A stretch of 64,000 nt of DNA from Candidatus Stackebrandtia excrementipullorum (GTDB taxonomy: Bacteria; Actinomycetota; Actinomycetes; Mycobacteriales; Micromonosporaceae). The translations under genes were made by a program, and so were the position numbers. Positions 9,531 to 18,837 of this stretch are shown piece after piece (positions within the stretch are counted from its first letter, which is position 1; each line of letters opens with the position of its first letter). The notes beneath the pieces were generated by a model. It was given only the letters and a program-made list of their open reading frames with translations, was not told the origin of the DNA and ran no database searches. The stretch lies in assembly GCA_019113825.1 (NCBI GenBank), contig DXGR01000130.1, forward strand, positions 1-64,000, given 5' to 3'.

Positions 9531-9938
9531 GAACGATGACTCAGCTGCTTATGCCAAGGCTTCCGACAGAAGGTGTTCGTTCTCCAGACTGCCAGGCGTG
9601 TCGATAATGGACCCGCAGAAACCACATGATCTTCTCCGCCAATGAGATGGAACGGGCGCTTCCGGCACACCACGGTGCCCGCATGCGCTGTCGTCGGTGT
9701 CCTCGACGAGGAGCGCACATGGCGGTCGGGGCCTATGTCCTCGAGGCCTATGTGGTGGTACTGCCCGGTGAAATCTTAGGGCCCCTACCGGCCGAACACC
9801 GTCGACAGCAGACGTTCGCAAGCGCTTTGCCGCCGCACTCTCCCCGGCCCCATCGGGAAAGCACAGCGCTGCCGATCGCAGCCGGCGGAGACCATGGCGT
9901 TCGATCGAACGACGGCGACCAAACGCCATGGAGTCAAC
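9531..9938. other. stretch without a supported gene
   Basis: About 400 bp between the decayed gene and hmp. Short frames exist on both strands (for example DFTGQYHHIGLEDIGPDRHV on minus, directly after a stop) but none has a start, length and composition that convince. Probably further gene remains. Confidence 0.4.
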
Positions 9939-11123
9939 CTATGACGCGCTCAACCACAGATCCGGGCCGAAAACCTCATAGTGGATGTCGCGTGGAGCGA
10001 CTCCGCGCGCAAGCAGGTCCTCTCGCACCGCACGCATGAACGGCAACGGACCGCACAGAAACACGACGACGCCATCGACGACATCTACATTCGACAGGTC
10101 GATGCGGCCGGTCGAATGTGCGTCGTCCTCGTACCAGACGTGCAGTGACGCGTCGGGCAGCGCATCAACATACCGTTGCTGGTCGTCACGGTGCGCGTGC
10201 AGTCGACGCGACCTGTCGGCGTGAACGACGGTGACCGGTCGGCTCGACCGCTCGGCGACGAGGTCGTCGAGTATCGCGATCATCGGGGTGATGCCGATAC
10301 CCGCCGACGCCAGAAGCAGTGGCCTGTCCCCGTGGGGTGGGACGACGAGGTCTCCGAAGGGCGCCGAGACCGTCAAAACGTCACCGACGGCGGCGTGTTC
10401 GCACAGATTCGACGACACTTCGCCATCAGGGTGGGCACCGCCGTCGACCCGCTTGACCGATATGCGCCACAGCGGATCCGAGGGTTTGTTCGTGAGGCTG
10501 TACTGCCGAATCTGATGTGCCCCGTCGGGCATCGGAACCCGAACGCTCACATACTGTCCGGGGCGGAACCGCCCGGCGGGCCCGCCGTCGACGGGTTCCA
10601 GCGCGAATGAACCGACATCGGGCGTGTCGTCACGACGTTCCACGATCCTCATCTGTCGCCAGACCTCGCCGTCGGTGACGCCGGCATCGAGATAGAGGTG
10701 ACTTTCGATGGCGATCAACGCGTTGGCCATCAGCCAGTAAACCTCGTCCCACGCTGCCGCCACCTCCTCGGTGACGGCCTCATGAAGCACGATGACAATG
10801 GCCGCGAGCAGGTGTTTGTGAACTATTTTGTACTGGCCGGGCGTAATTCCCAGCGACGCGTGCTTGTGAGCGATACGACTGAGCATCGCATCGGGGCGCC
10901 GGTCCGGGTGTTCCACGATCATGCTCGCGAACGCCGCGATCGAGCCCGCCAGTGCCTTCTGTTGTTCGCCGTTGACCTGGTTGCCGCGGTTGAAGAGATC
11001 CCGCAACAGTTCAGGGTGTTCGGCGAACATTTCGGTGTAGAAGACCCTGGTGATGTCGTTAATCGATTCGGCAACGACGGGGAGAGTTGCGCGAATGACA
11101 GGTAGTGACCGTTGAGATAGCAC
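9939..11123 (-). CDS. hmp: flavohemoprotein, nitric oxide dioxygenase
   Basis: 394 aa. Converts NO and O2 to nitrate using NAD(P)H. The N-terminal globin domain (1-140) contains the proximal-histidine region AHKHASLG; an FAD-binding domain has RQYSLTNKP; the C-terminal NAD domain has ASAGIGITPM and FLCGPLPFM, ending in the typical YEVFGP. Three GTG codons run in series at the 5' end; the third (11123) is five bases from AAGGAG and is preferred. nsrR lies directly upstream in the same direction, and an NsrR-like box covers the promoter region. Confidence 0.95.
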   Translation of the reverse strand: MLSQRSLPVIRATLPVVAESINDITRVFYTEMFAEHPELLRDLFNRGNQVNGEQQKALAGSIAAFASMIVEHPDRRPDAMLSRIAHKHASLGITPGQYKIVHKHLLAAIVIVLHEAVTEEVAAAWDEVYWLMANALIAIESHLYLDAGVTDGEVWRQMRIVERRDDTPDVGSFALEPVDGGPAGRFRPGQYVSVRVPMPDGAHQIRQYSLTNKPSDPLWRISVKRVDGGAHPDGEVSSNLCEHAAVGDVLTVSAPFGDLVVPPHGDRPLLLASAGIGITPMIAILDDLVAERSSRPVTVVHADRSRRLHAHRDDQQRYVDALPDASLHVWYEDDAHSTGRIDLSNVDVVDGVVVFLCGPLPFMRAVREDLLARGVAPRDIHYEVFGPDLWLSAS

Positions 11124-11136
11124 CACCACTCCTTAA

Positions 11137-11158
11137 AATGGTATTTAAAATGCGAATT
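11137..11158 (-). promoter_or_regulatory. NsrR-like box upstream of hmp
   Basis: Minus strand reads AATTCGCATTTTA then AATACCATT. It resembles the Streptomyces NsrR site (AACACGNATATCATC...ATT) and the second copy in front of nsrR (11654-11676). Confidence 0.6.
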
Positions 11159-11194
11159 AAAGACCGAGCGCCGTCGTGGTGAGAAACGCAGAGA

Positions 11195-11638
11195 CTACGC
11201 CTCACGACGCCCGATCAGGCCGACGAGGACCTGCCTGGTCGGCTCCCCGACCAGATCGGACACCGTCAACGGATCCAAAGAGGCATAAAACGCCTCCTGC
11301 GCACCGCGAAGTGCGCTGCGCAACCGACACGCGCCACGCAATGGGCACGGAGACGAGCCTTCGCAGGTGACGACCTCGTCCTCACTCTCCAGCTTCCTGA
11401 CCAGCCAACCGACCGAGGCCTTGCGCCCCAATCCGGTCAACACGAGACCACCGCCCCGCCCACGCGTAGCTTCGATGACGCCGAGACTCCGCAGACGGGC
11501 AACGGCCTTGGCCATGTGCTGATAAGAGACACCGACCGCCGCCGAGACCTCCTGCGTGGTCTGCGAATCGTCCGGATCCAGCACCGCCAACTTCATGACA
11601 CCTCGGAGGGCGACATCGGTGAATTTGGTCAAGCGCAT
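11195..11638 (-). CDS. nsrR: nitric-oxide-sensing Rrf2 repressor NsrR
   Basis: 147 aa Rrf2-family regulator. It has the conserved start MRLTKFTDVALR, a winged helix with GVSYQHMAKAVARL and RGRGGGL, and three cysteines in TCEGSSPCPLRGACRLR for the [4Fe-4S] cluster that NO destroys. The pattern is nearly that of Streptomyces coelicolor NsrR. It lies immediately upstream of hmp, its usual target, and NsrR-like boxes lie in front of both genes, so autorepression and hmp control are expected. Confidence 0.93.
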   Translation of the reverse strand: MRLTKFTDVALRGVMKLAVLDPDDSQTTQEVSAAVGVSYQHMAKAVARLRSLGVIEATRGRGGGLVLTGLGRKASVGWLVRKLESEDEVVTCEGSSPCPLRGACRLRSALRGAQEAFYASLDPLTVSDLVGEPTRQVLVGLIGRREA

Positions 11639-11653
11639 AAGGGAACGCTAGCA

Positions 11654-11676
11654 AACACGTATTTTATAGACGGATT
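11654..11676 (-). promoter_or_regulatory. NsrR-like box upstream of nsrR
   Basis: The plus strand reads AACACGTATTTTATAG then ACGGATT, close to the Streptomyces consensus AACACGNATATCATC...ATT. It lies about 16-38 bp before the nsrR start. Confidence 0.6.
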
Positions 11677-11802
11677 TCGAGGTGACCCAGTGCGACGCGT
11701 CACAATGGTCGATGCTGGCGTGGCACAACGAAAGTCGGCCCTCGTCAACAACAAGCCGCCCTGCAACGCCGCATCCTTGCCGATGACTGCGACACTGACG
11801 AC

Positions 11803-12765
11803 GTGACCCGAGCAATCCGCTGGTCGACCGCGATGCGAACCGGCTTGTACGACACGACCGGCTTCTACCGCCGAAACAGCCCTGCCGCTCACTTTCGCAC
11901 CAGCGCTCAGATTCCCCTGTTCGCCGACGCGATCGCCACCCTGATACGACGGGTCGACGCCGCCCTGGGGCACCCGTCGACGTTCACCGTCGTCGATATG
12001 GGAGCCGGAAACGGTGAACTACTGACCGGACTGGTTCGGATCGCACCGTTGAACGGTCGTCTCAAGCCGGTGGCGGTGGATATCAGGGGTCGCCCCGAGT
12101 CACTCGACCCGTCGATCCGTTGGTGTGACGAACCGCCGACCGACTTCACCGGGGTCCTGCTCGCATGCGAATGGCTCGACAACGTTCCCTGCGACATAGT
12201 CGAGGAGACCGAGAACGGCCCCCGCTACCAGCTGGTGTCGCCGAGAACCGGTGAAACCACATTGGGTGGACCACTGTCCGAACTCGACCGCGACTGGCTG
12301 GATCGTCGATGGCGACTGGCACACATCGGCGATCAGGCCGAGATCGGACGGCCGCGGGACGAGGCATGGCGAGAACTGACATCCAGACTCGACAATGGCC
12401 TTGCTCTTGCCGTCGACTACGGTCATCGTCGACATGAAAGACCACAATGGTCGACTGTCGCGGGATACGTCGACGGCCGCCGCGTTTCCGCGACACCCGA
12501 CGGCAACCGCGATATCACCGCCGACGTGGCGATGGATTCATTGGGGCCCGGAGTTCTGCTGCGGCAACGAGACGCTCTCGCCGCTCTGGGCGTGAGCGCG
12601 TCTCGGCCCCCGCTGGACGTGGCACGCACCGACCCCGCCGCCTACCTGCGGCGACTGTCGGGCACCGGCGATGCGGCCGAGCTCATGGACCGCAACGGTC
12701 TCGGTGGACACTGGTGGCTGACGCGCGGCATGGGAATCGCCGACGACGTGTGGGCGGCGCCGTAA
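11803..12765 (+). CDS. MidA/NDUFAF7-family SAM-dependent methyltransferase
   Basis: 320 aa. Class I methyltransferase of the MidA group (COG1565). N-terminal YDTTGFYRRNSPAAHFRTSAQ matches the family's substrate-side signature; the SAM site is VVDMGAGNGELL (about residues 62-73), followed by ACEWLDNVP and AVDYGH. Mitochondrial NDUFAF7, a relative, methylates an arginine of complex I subunit NDUFS2. Strikingly, the next gene on the same strand encodes a homologue of NDUFS2/NuoD. The start is a GTG; GACACT lies six bases upstream, a weak match to the local leaderless pattern. It is divergent from nsrR. Confidence 0.85.
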   Translation: MTRAIRWSTAMRTGLYDTTGFYRRNSPAAHFRTSAQIPLFADAIATLIRRVDAALGHPSTFTVVDMGAGNGELLTGLVRIAPLNGRLKPVAVDIRGRPESLDPSIRWCDEPPTDFTGVLLACEWLDNVPCDIVEETENGPRYQLVSPRTGETTLGGPLSELDRDWLDRRWRLAHIGDQAEIGRPRDEAWRELTSRLDNGLALAVDYGHRRHERPQWSTVAGYVDGRRVSATPDGNRDITADVAMDSLGPGVLLRQRDALAALGVSASRPPLDVARTDPAAYLRRLSGTGDAAELMDRNGLGGHWWLTRGMGIADDVWAAP

Positions 12766-13199
12766 CGCTCTCGACCATTCACAACAGCCAAGATTTTCGG
12801 CGGTGGCGGGCCCGTCGGGTGACGGCCGTGACCTCGGAGAGACCGGCCGGCAATGGGCAGCGCAGCCGGTCGAGGTTTCGGCCGACCGGTAAAGCCGCCC
12901 CCCCTTTTCGGTCTGACCACCGTTCGGGCTTCGCCGCATCCTTCGAAACGTGTCGGTGGCGGCCCGGCAGGCCCCGGTGCCCGCACTGCTCGTGGTGTTA
13001 GCCGGAACGAAGCGCCTCGACGGCTCCGTTCGGGCGTTTATCGGTGTTGCGATGACCTCGAGGATGCGGCGACCGCAAAGCCACCGGGGCCGTCCTGTGC
13101 CCGGGTGCTCTGCGGTCATTCTGCGACACATCGCACACGGTGACGCGTCCCGAGCTGCGGCGTTGTCGCGAGTGATCGCGGAAGTCTGTGTGGTCGCGG

Positions 13200-13221
13200 G
13201 AAAGACGCTGGAAAGACGCTG
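13200..13221. repeat. 11-bp tandem repeat x2
   Basis: GAAAGACGCTG repeated twice without a gap inside the non-coding stretch upstream of the nuoD-like gene. Confidence 0.8.
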
Positions 13222-13287
13222 GAATGACACCGAACCGGCCGCGCGCGGTCCGGTACTGCTCGGGTCGCGAGTGATCGCATGGTGGCC

Positions 13288-13317
13288 GATCGCGGTTACG
13301 GGGATCGCGGTTACGGG
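13288..13317. repeat. 15-bp tandem repeat x2
   Basis: GATCGCGGTTACGGG repeated twice without a gap. Confidence 0.85.
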
Positions 13318-13554
13318 CTTGCGCCGGTTGCCACGGCCGATGCTCGCCGTCGTCTTGGTGGTCTTCACCCACCCGTAGGTCGTGTCGTCGGCCGGTTGCG
13401 GTTGACGGTGTTGGGCTTCGGCACGCTGTGATCGACTCCGCGGCGAGACGCCCGCCCGAGTGGAAGCCGGCGCCGGTGGCCGCCTCCGGAGGTGACGACT
13501 CGATACGCCCCGCCCAGCCACCGGCACGCCGTCGGGCGTGCCACGATGAGACGC

Positions 13555-14691
13555 ATGACCGAGATGACCGTCGGAGTCGGCTCCGGTGCCGACGAGTTCG
13601 CCGACATGGTGCTCAACATCGGACCGCAACACCCGTCGACTCACGGGGTTCTGCGACTCAAGTTGACGTTGGACGGTGAGCGGGTCACCGCGTGCGAACC
13701 CATCGTCGGTTATATGCACCGTGGCGCCGAAAAACTGTTCGAGGTTCGCGACTACCGGCAGATCCTGATGTTGGCGAACCGCCACGACTGGCTGTCGGCG
13801 TTCGGCTCCGAGCTGGGTGTGGCGCTGGCGGTGGAACGCATGATGGGTATCGAGGTTCCCGAGCGTGCCGTGTGGCTGCGCACCGCCTTGGCGGAGTTGA
13901 ACCGGGTGTTGAATCACCTGATGTTTCTGGGTTCCTATCCGCTGGAGATCGGCGCGATCACGCCGATGTTCTATGCCTTTCGGGAGCGGGAAACCCTCCA
14001 GGCGGTTTTCGAAGAGGCCAGCGGCGGCCGGATGCACTACATGTTCAACCGCGTGGGGGGGTTGAAGGAGGAGGTCCCGTCCGGGTGGACCGGTAGGGCA
14101 CGCGACGCGATCGACAAGGTGCGGCGACGGATGCCGGATCTGGACGATCTCATCAGGCGAAACGAGATATTCCTGGCGCGCACCAAGGGCATCGGCGTTC
14201 TGGCCCCCGAGACGGCCGCCGCCTACGGCGTATCGGGCCCGGCGGCTCGAGCCAGTGGCGTTGATTTCGATCTGCGCCGTGACGAACCGTATCTGGCATA
14301 CGACCGTCTGGACGTCCCGGTCGTCACCCGCACCGCCGGCGACTGCCACGCTCGATTCGAATGTCTGCTCGACCAGGTGTACGTGTCCTTGGACCTGGCT
14401 CGGCAGTGCCTGGACGAGGTCGACAAGACGAGCGGGCCCGTGAACGTACGACTACCCAAAGTGGTCAAAGCTCCGGAGGGTCACACCTATGTGTGGACCG
14501 AGAACCCACTGGGACTCAACGGCTACTACCTGGTGTCGCGCGGCGAGAAGACACCGTGGCGGTTGAAGTTGCGGACCGCCTCCTACGCCAACGTGCAGGC
14601 GTTGTCGACGTTGCTGGTCGGTTGTCTCGTCCCCGACATGGTGTCGATACTCGGGTCCATGTTCTTCGTCGTCGGCGACATCGACAAATAG
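13555..14691 (+). CDS. NuoD homologue (NADH-quinone oxidoreductase 49-kDa type), orphan
   Basis: 378 aa, complex I 49-kDa/NiFe-hydrogenase large-subunit superfamily. It has the hallmark [15 protein letters not shown] near the N-terminus, [16 protein letters not shown], and the C-terminal [11 protein letters not shown] in place of the usual GE[IV]DR ending. It is somewhat shorter than a main NuoD (about 440 aa) and no other nuo genes flank it, so it is a stand-alone paralogue. It follows a MidA-type methyltransferase. The ATG at 13555 places the HPSTHG motif normally; the frame is open further upstream without support. Role unknown. Confidence 0.85.
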   Translation: MTEMTVGVGSGADEFADMVLNIGPQHPSTHGVLRLKLTLDGERVTACEPIVGYMHRGAEKLFEVRDYRQILMLANRHDWLSAFGSELGVALAVERMMGIEVPERAVWLRTALAELNRVLNHLMFLGSYPLEIGAITPMFYAFRERETLQAVFEEASGGRMHYMFNRVGGLKEEVPSGWTGRARDAIDKVRRRMPDLDDLIRRNEIFLARTKGIGVLAPETAAAYGVSGPAARASGVDFDLRRDEPYLAYDRLDVPVVTRTAGDCHARFECLLDQVYVSLDLARQCLDEVDKTSGPVNVRLPKVVKAPEGHTYVWTENPLGLNGYYLVSRGEKTPWRLKLRTASYANVQALSTLLVGCLVPDMVSILGSMFFVVGDIDK

Positions 14692-14730
14692 CCTCGCGGC
14701 GAACCGTCGATCACCTGCGGTGAACGCTTT

Positions 14731-15951
14731 TCATCGTTCCCCGTAGTAACGGTCCATATACGAACCGCCGTACTCCTCATAACCGCGTGGGGTTCGACCG
14801 CCTTCGTGCGGCGGCGCCACCGGGCCGCGCTGCCGCGCACGTCCGACCGGTGCGCCCTCTGACCGGTCGGTCTCTACCGGGTACGTGCCACCTCGATAGG
14901 CGCCGTCACCGCCGTTCCAGGCATCCTCCGGCTCGTTACGCCCCTGACGCATGCCCGTTCTCGGATCGGATCGTTCATCGGTGCGCCGACCGCCCGGAGC
15001 CGGATCGGCATACCGGGGACGTTGACGGTCCCGCTCGTCGGGCGCACGCTGGTCGTCACCGCCGAACCAGTCTTGAGCACCGGAGGACGGCCGCCCCAGA
15101 CCCGACAACAGCGAGTCCGCGTCGGCGTCGGCGTCGCCGTCCTGTTGGCCACCGCGCCCGAACTTCGGCAACCTCAACTTGGAAAAACGCCCCGGGCTCT
15201 CCGCCGAATGCTGATACCCGGTCGGTCCGTGCCCCGCCTCGTTGAAGTCGACCGGGCGCGCCGTCTCATGTCGACCACCCGATACCGACTCGGTAATGCG
15301 GGCCATCTCACCGGTCGCCTCCAACGCCGCTTCGCGGCGACGACGCTGCTCGCCCGGGGTGGGCGGGGTGTAGCCGTCGGTGTCGCGTTGAGAGGCGGGC
15401 ATCGCGGGTTCCGGCCGATGACGTGTGTCGAAACGCTCGTCGGGTTCGCGCCCCCACGGCGGCGCCGTCTCGGGACGGCGTGGGTTCACGTTGCGGGCTT
15501 CGCCATGCCGGTGATCCGGCTCGAACCGAGGCGGCGTCTGGTGTGGATGCGGTTCGTCGTAATGACGCCGTTGAGGTTCGGACGTCGCAAACGGCTCGGA
15601 GGGCGGCCGCTGCTGGGGTGCCATCGGCTCGGCACGTTCCTCCTGGAGTTCTCGCACCCGCGCGCGCAACTGGGTCAGTTCACGATGCGTGTGCTCTTCA
15701 AGTTCCGCCACGGCATCGGCGAGGTCGGCTGCATCGGCCTCGTTCTCGGTGCGCAGCACGATGGAGAGACCGATCAACAGGATCGATGCCAGGCCGATCA
15801 CCATGGCCAGACGCAGACCGGCATCTCCGGAGGAGATGATCAATATGGCGACCGCCAGCGGCGCCAAGGCGACTCCACCCCACAGCACCATCGTCAAAGT
15901 ACTGGTAGAGCGCCAAAACGGGGTACTCGGGGAGCTCACCTGCCTCGACAT
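14731..15951 (-). CDS. membrane protein with coiled coil and long disordered tail
   Basis: 406 aa. Two transmembrane helices (about residues 20-40 and 47-65) are followed by an acidic coiled coil (ENEADAADLADAVAELEEHTH and beyond, to about residue 108) and a roughly 300-residue low-complexity tail rich in Pro, Arg, Gly and Asp with a DADADAD run. No enzymatic motif. It is convergent with the nuoD-like gene and divergent from the conservon. Function unknown; the build resembles scaffolding proteins of actinomycetes. Confidence 0.7.
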   Translation of the reverse strand: MSRQVSSPSTPFWRSTSTLTMVLWGGVALAPLAVAILIISSGDAGLRLAMVIGLASILLIGLSIVLRTENEADAADLADAVAELEEHTHRELTQLRARVRELQEERAEPMAPQQRPPSEPFATSEPQRRHYDEPHPHQTPPRFEPDHRHGEARNVNPRRPETAPPWGREPDERFDTRHRPEPAMPASQRDTDGYTPPTPGEQRRRREAALEATGEMARITESVSGGRHETARPVDFNEAGHGPTGYQHSAESPGRFSKLRLPKFGRGGQQDGDADADADSLLSGLGRPSSGAQDWFGGDDQRAPDERDRQRPRYADPAPGGRRTDERSDPRTGMRQGRNEPEDAWNGGDGAYRGGTYPVETDRSEGAPVGRARQRGPVAPPHEGGRTPRGYEEYGGSYMDRYYGER

Positions 15952-16272
15952 ATCGCCATACGTTACTACCGAAGTGTGGGCGCACGAACGGCAGCGGGTG
16001 GTTGTGTTGAATGACAGCCATTTCCGGGCAATTCCGGCGGATCACCTACTCGGTAACATCACCGGTCAAGCCCACTTTAAGTGGGCCACAAGGGAACTTG
16101 ACCAGCGTAAATTCCCCCGTTCCACCCCGGGAACCAACGGAGGCTGATAACCTCTGGCAAGCGCGGATCATGCGCGGCTCAGTTGCTGTCTTGTCCCCGG
16201 CTCAAAAGTGAGACACACTGCCAAGCATCGTGCGATATCCGTTTCCGGCCGGTCCATGTACTGAGGACTCTG
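15952..16272. other. divergent promoter region before the conservon
   Basis: 320 bp with no gene. It holds the nested inverted repeat at 16064-16103 and must carry the promoters for the membrane protein (minus) and cvnA (plus). Confidence 0.6.
16064..16103. promoter_or_regulatory. nested inverted repeats upstream of cvnA
   Basis: Outer arms GGTCAAG (16064-16070) and CTTGACC (16097-16103); an inner 17-bp perfect palindrome with arms GCCCACTT and AAGTGGGC at 16070-16086. Candidate operator for the conservon or its divergent neighbour. Confidence 0.45.
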
Positions 16273-18327
16273 ATGTCTAATACCGCCACCCCGTCGCCGT
16301 CGTCGGCTCGTCACAGTGCCGTGCGGCGTCACAACCAATCGTCCATCGCGCAGTCCGATTCCCGTCGGCGCCTGCTGCTGCTGGCGATCACACCAGGCGC
16401 GGCCACCATCGTGGTTGCAGGCGCCACGATCGCCTACCTACTAGCCACATCGGCGACCCTGACCAACGGCACCATTGCCGTGGTCCTGTCACTCGCCGGT
16501 CTCATCTGTGTCGGTGTGCTGATCACCAGTGCCGCACTCGTGGCCGGCATCGGCCGCACCCGCCAGGAACAACTGGACGGGCTGCGCGCCGCCGTCGCCA
16601 ACGACACCGCAGGTCTGCCCGACCTGATACAACAGCGCCAACAGGGCGACACCGTGCACCCGTACGGCTCCGCCGTCAATGCGCCCAGCAACATCGGCTC
16701 CTTCGTCTTCTCCAGCGGAGAGTTCAGCGCCCTGGCCAACGACCTCGTGGCCATGCGTAGAACAGCACTCGAAGCGGTCGGCCCCGTCCCACCGACCGCA
16801 GTACAGCCCGAACCGGTCGACCGTGAAACCGCCGCGCCCACGGCGGAACCGGCCAAACCCGCCGCCGTCGAAGCGCCCGCGAGCCCGCCCGCTCCTCGCG
16901 TCGTGGACAAGCCCGTGTTGCTCGGTGAATCGTTCGGCGACCAGCGTGTCAGTGTCTTCGTCAACCTTGCCCGACGTCTTCAGTCCCTCGTGCACCGCGA
17001 AATCAAGCTGCTCGACGAACTCGAGTCGCAGGTGGAGGACCCGGACCTGCTGAAGGGTCTGTTCGCCGTCGACCACTTGGCGACACGTATTCGCAGGCAC
17101 GCGGAAAACCTCGCCGTCCTCGGCGGCGCGGTCTCGCGACGCCAGTGGAGCCGTCCGGTCAACCTGTACGAGGTGCTGCGATCGGCCGTGGCCGAGATCG
17201 AGCACTACTCGCGTGTCAAGCTCGTACGGCCGATCGACGGAACGGTGCAGGGCCACGCCGTAGCCGACGTGATCCACCTGGTCGCCGAGCTTGTCGAGAA
17301 CGCGACCACGTTCTCTGCACCCGCCACACAGGTGCTCGTGCGAGTTCAGCACGTCACCGCGGGCCTGGCGATCGACGTCGAGGACCGCGGGCTGGGAATG
17401 CCCGCCGAGGAACGCAACCGCATCAACGCCATGTTGGCTTCGCCGGACGACGTCGACATCGACGAGTTGCTACAGGACGGTCGGATCGGTCTGTTCGTGG
17501 TGGCATCGCTTGCGCGCCGTCACCACGTCGCGCTCCAGATGCAGCCCAATATTTATGGTGGAACGCAGGCCATCGTGGTCCTGCCGCACAGCATCCTGGG
17601 CAGTCCCTCGAACACCCTTCCGGGCAAGGGGCACACCGGTACTCAACCGAAGGTTGCGGCGAAGCCTCCGGCTGAACCGGTGACGGCGGCCGCGCAATCT
17701 CAACCTCACGCACCGCAGCCGAAGTCGGACACTCCGCCTCCGCGTCCGGTGGCCGACGACGACACGGTCTCGCTACCTCGGCAATCCCGTCCCGACACGC
17801 AACAGCAGCAGCCCGCCGCTGCGCCCGTGTCGGCTGCACCCGCCCCCCTGGACCAGCGGTCGGCCGTCCCCGCCCTGTCCGCGGAGGAGATCCCGCCGGG
17901 GTCGTTCGACGGGTTCGCTCCGCACCCGCCGTATCAGGATTCCGAACCGTTGCAGGGCTACCCGTCGCATCAGTCGGGTCCTCAGGGTGAGTCGACATCG
18001 AGCGGCTGGGCCATGCCTCAGCGTCAACCCGGTGTGACGCGGCCGCACTCGGTGACCGAACCGGCCTCGCCCACGTCGCCGGACGCGGATGAAAAGCCAC
18101 GGGTCGACGAGTATTGGAGCAGCGGCTCACCCACCGACGATCCGCCGACCACGGGCCGACGCCGTAACCGGCCGGCGCTGCCGCAGCGTCGCCAACAAAG
18201 CCATCTGGCACCTCAATTGAGGGAAACTCCGCGCGCGGACAACCGCGACACGGAGACGGCGGGGCACGACCCCGGCCTGATGAGCGCGTTCCAACGCGGA
18301 GCCGCACGGTCGGAAAAAGACTCCTGA
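16273..18327 (+). CDS. cvnA: conservon sensor-kinase-like protein CvnA
   Basis: 684 aa. Two transmembrane helices (about 38-58 and 67-93) are followed by a Pro/Ala-rich linker and a histidine-kinase-like core: a dimerisation helix (SVFVNLARRLQSLVHREIKLLDELE), an N box (HLVAELVENATTFS), and G1 (DVEDRGLGM) of the HATPase fold. No clear H-box phospho-acceptor histidine in the usual context. A long Pro/Gln-rich tail follows. CvnA proteins form membrane complexes with CvnB, C and D, all encoded next. The ATG at 16273 has GAGGA upstream; a longer frame is not supported. Confidence 0.93.
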   Translation: MSNTATPSPSSARHSAVRRHNQSSIAQSDSRRRLLLLAITPGAATIVVAGATIAYLLATSATLTNGTIAVVLSLAGLICVGVLITSAALVAGIGRTRQEQLDGLRAAVANDTAGLPDLIQQRQQGDTVHPYGSAVNAPSNIGSFVFSSGEFSALANDLVAMRRTALEAVGPVPPTAVQPEPVDRETAAPTAEPAKPAAVEAPASPPAPRVVDKPVLLGESFGDQRVSVFVNLARRLQSLVHREIKLLDELESQVEDPDLLKGLFAVDHLATRIRRHAENLAVLGGAVSRRQWSRPVNLYEVLRSAVAEIEHYSRVKLVRPIDGTVQGHAVADVIHLVAELVENATTFSAPATQVLVRVQHVTAGLAIDVEDRGLGMPAEERNRINAMLASPDDVDIDELLQDGRIGLFVVASLARRHHVALQMQPNIYGGTQAIVVLPHSILGSPSNTLPGKGHTGTQPKVAAKPPAEPVTAAAQSQPHAPQPKSDTPPPRPVADDDTVSLPRQSRPDTQQQQPAAAPVSAAPAPLDQRSAVPALSAEEIPPGSFDGFAPHPPYQDSEPLQGYPSHQSGPQGESTSSGWAMPQRQPGVTRPHSVTEPASPTSPDADEKPRVDEYWSSGSPTDDPPTTGRRRNRPALPQRRQQSHLAPQLRETPRADNRDTETAGHDPGLMSAFQRGAARSEKDS

Positions 18328-18400
18328 TCACATCACATGACTGCATCCGAGCACCGCAGGCAAAAGTTCATGCCCGTCCATAAAGGAGTATCAATCCACC

Positions 18401-18835
18401 ATGTTGAGTGACGTGCCGAAGAGCCAGTCAAACAACCTCGATTGGCTGTTGCGCGGCTTGATCGAGCGCGTTCCCGATACCCACAGCGCACTCCTGCTGT
18501 CGTCCGACGGCCTCAAAAAGGCCCATTGCGGACTCACCATCGACGAGGCGGACCACCTGGCCGCAATCGCATCAGGCCTGTTCTCCCTCGCCCGCAGCGC
18601 CGGAACCCGGTTCGGCGGAAGCAACAGCACCGGAGTACGCCAAGTGGTCGCCGAACTCGACGACTACCTGCTTTTCGTCTCCACCGCCGGGGCCGGAGCC
18701 GTCCTGACCGTCATGGCGGGCCGCGGCGCCGACGCCGGAGTCCTCGGTTACGAAATGTCACAACTGGTCAAGAGTGTTCGGCCATACCTGGCCACACCCG
18801 CCCGACACGTCGCAGCGGGCGATACGGCGCAGTGA
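18401..18835 (+). CDS. cvnB: conservon roadblock/LC7 protein CvnB
   Basis: 144 aa, single roadblock/LC7 domain (LDWLLRGLIERVPDTHSALLLSSDGL, then the FVSTAGAGAVLTVMA strand and GYEMSQLV helix). In conservons this MglB-like protein partners with the GTPase CvnD and links it to CvnA. AAAGGAG precedes the ATG. It is 72 bp after cvnA and 2 bp before cvnC. Confidence 0.94.
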   Translation: MLSDVPKSQSNNLDWLLRGLIERVPDTHSALLLSSDGLKKAHCGLTIDEADHLAAIASGLFSLARSAGTRFGGSNSTGVRQVVAELDDYLLFVSTAGAGAVLTVMAGRGADAGVLGYEMSQLVKSVRPYLATPARHVAAGDTAQ

Positions 18836-18837
18836 CC

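Larger units (their letters stand above)
12766..13554. other. 789-bp non-coding stretch with short tandem repeats
   Basis: No frame here has convincing protein composition. It contains GAAAGACGCTG twice in tandem at 13200-13221 and a 15-bp unit GATCGCGGTTACGGG twice at 13288-13317, plus scattered GAGTGATCGC copies. Probably a spacer or decayed region between the methyltransferase and nuoD-like genes. Confidence 0.55.

Noticed and set aside
12950-13378. 142-codon plus-strand frame before the nuoD-like gene
   Set aside because: Contains the tandem repeats, no family match, poor start context.
12538-14349. 603-codon frame antisense to the methyltransferase and nuoD-like genes
   Set aside because: Arg/Gln/His-rich shadow of two well-supported genes; no motif and crosses their intergenic spacer.
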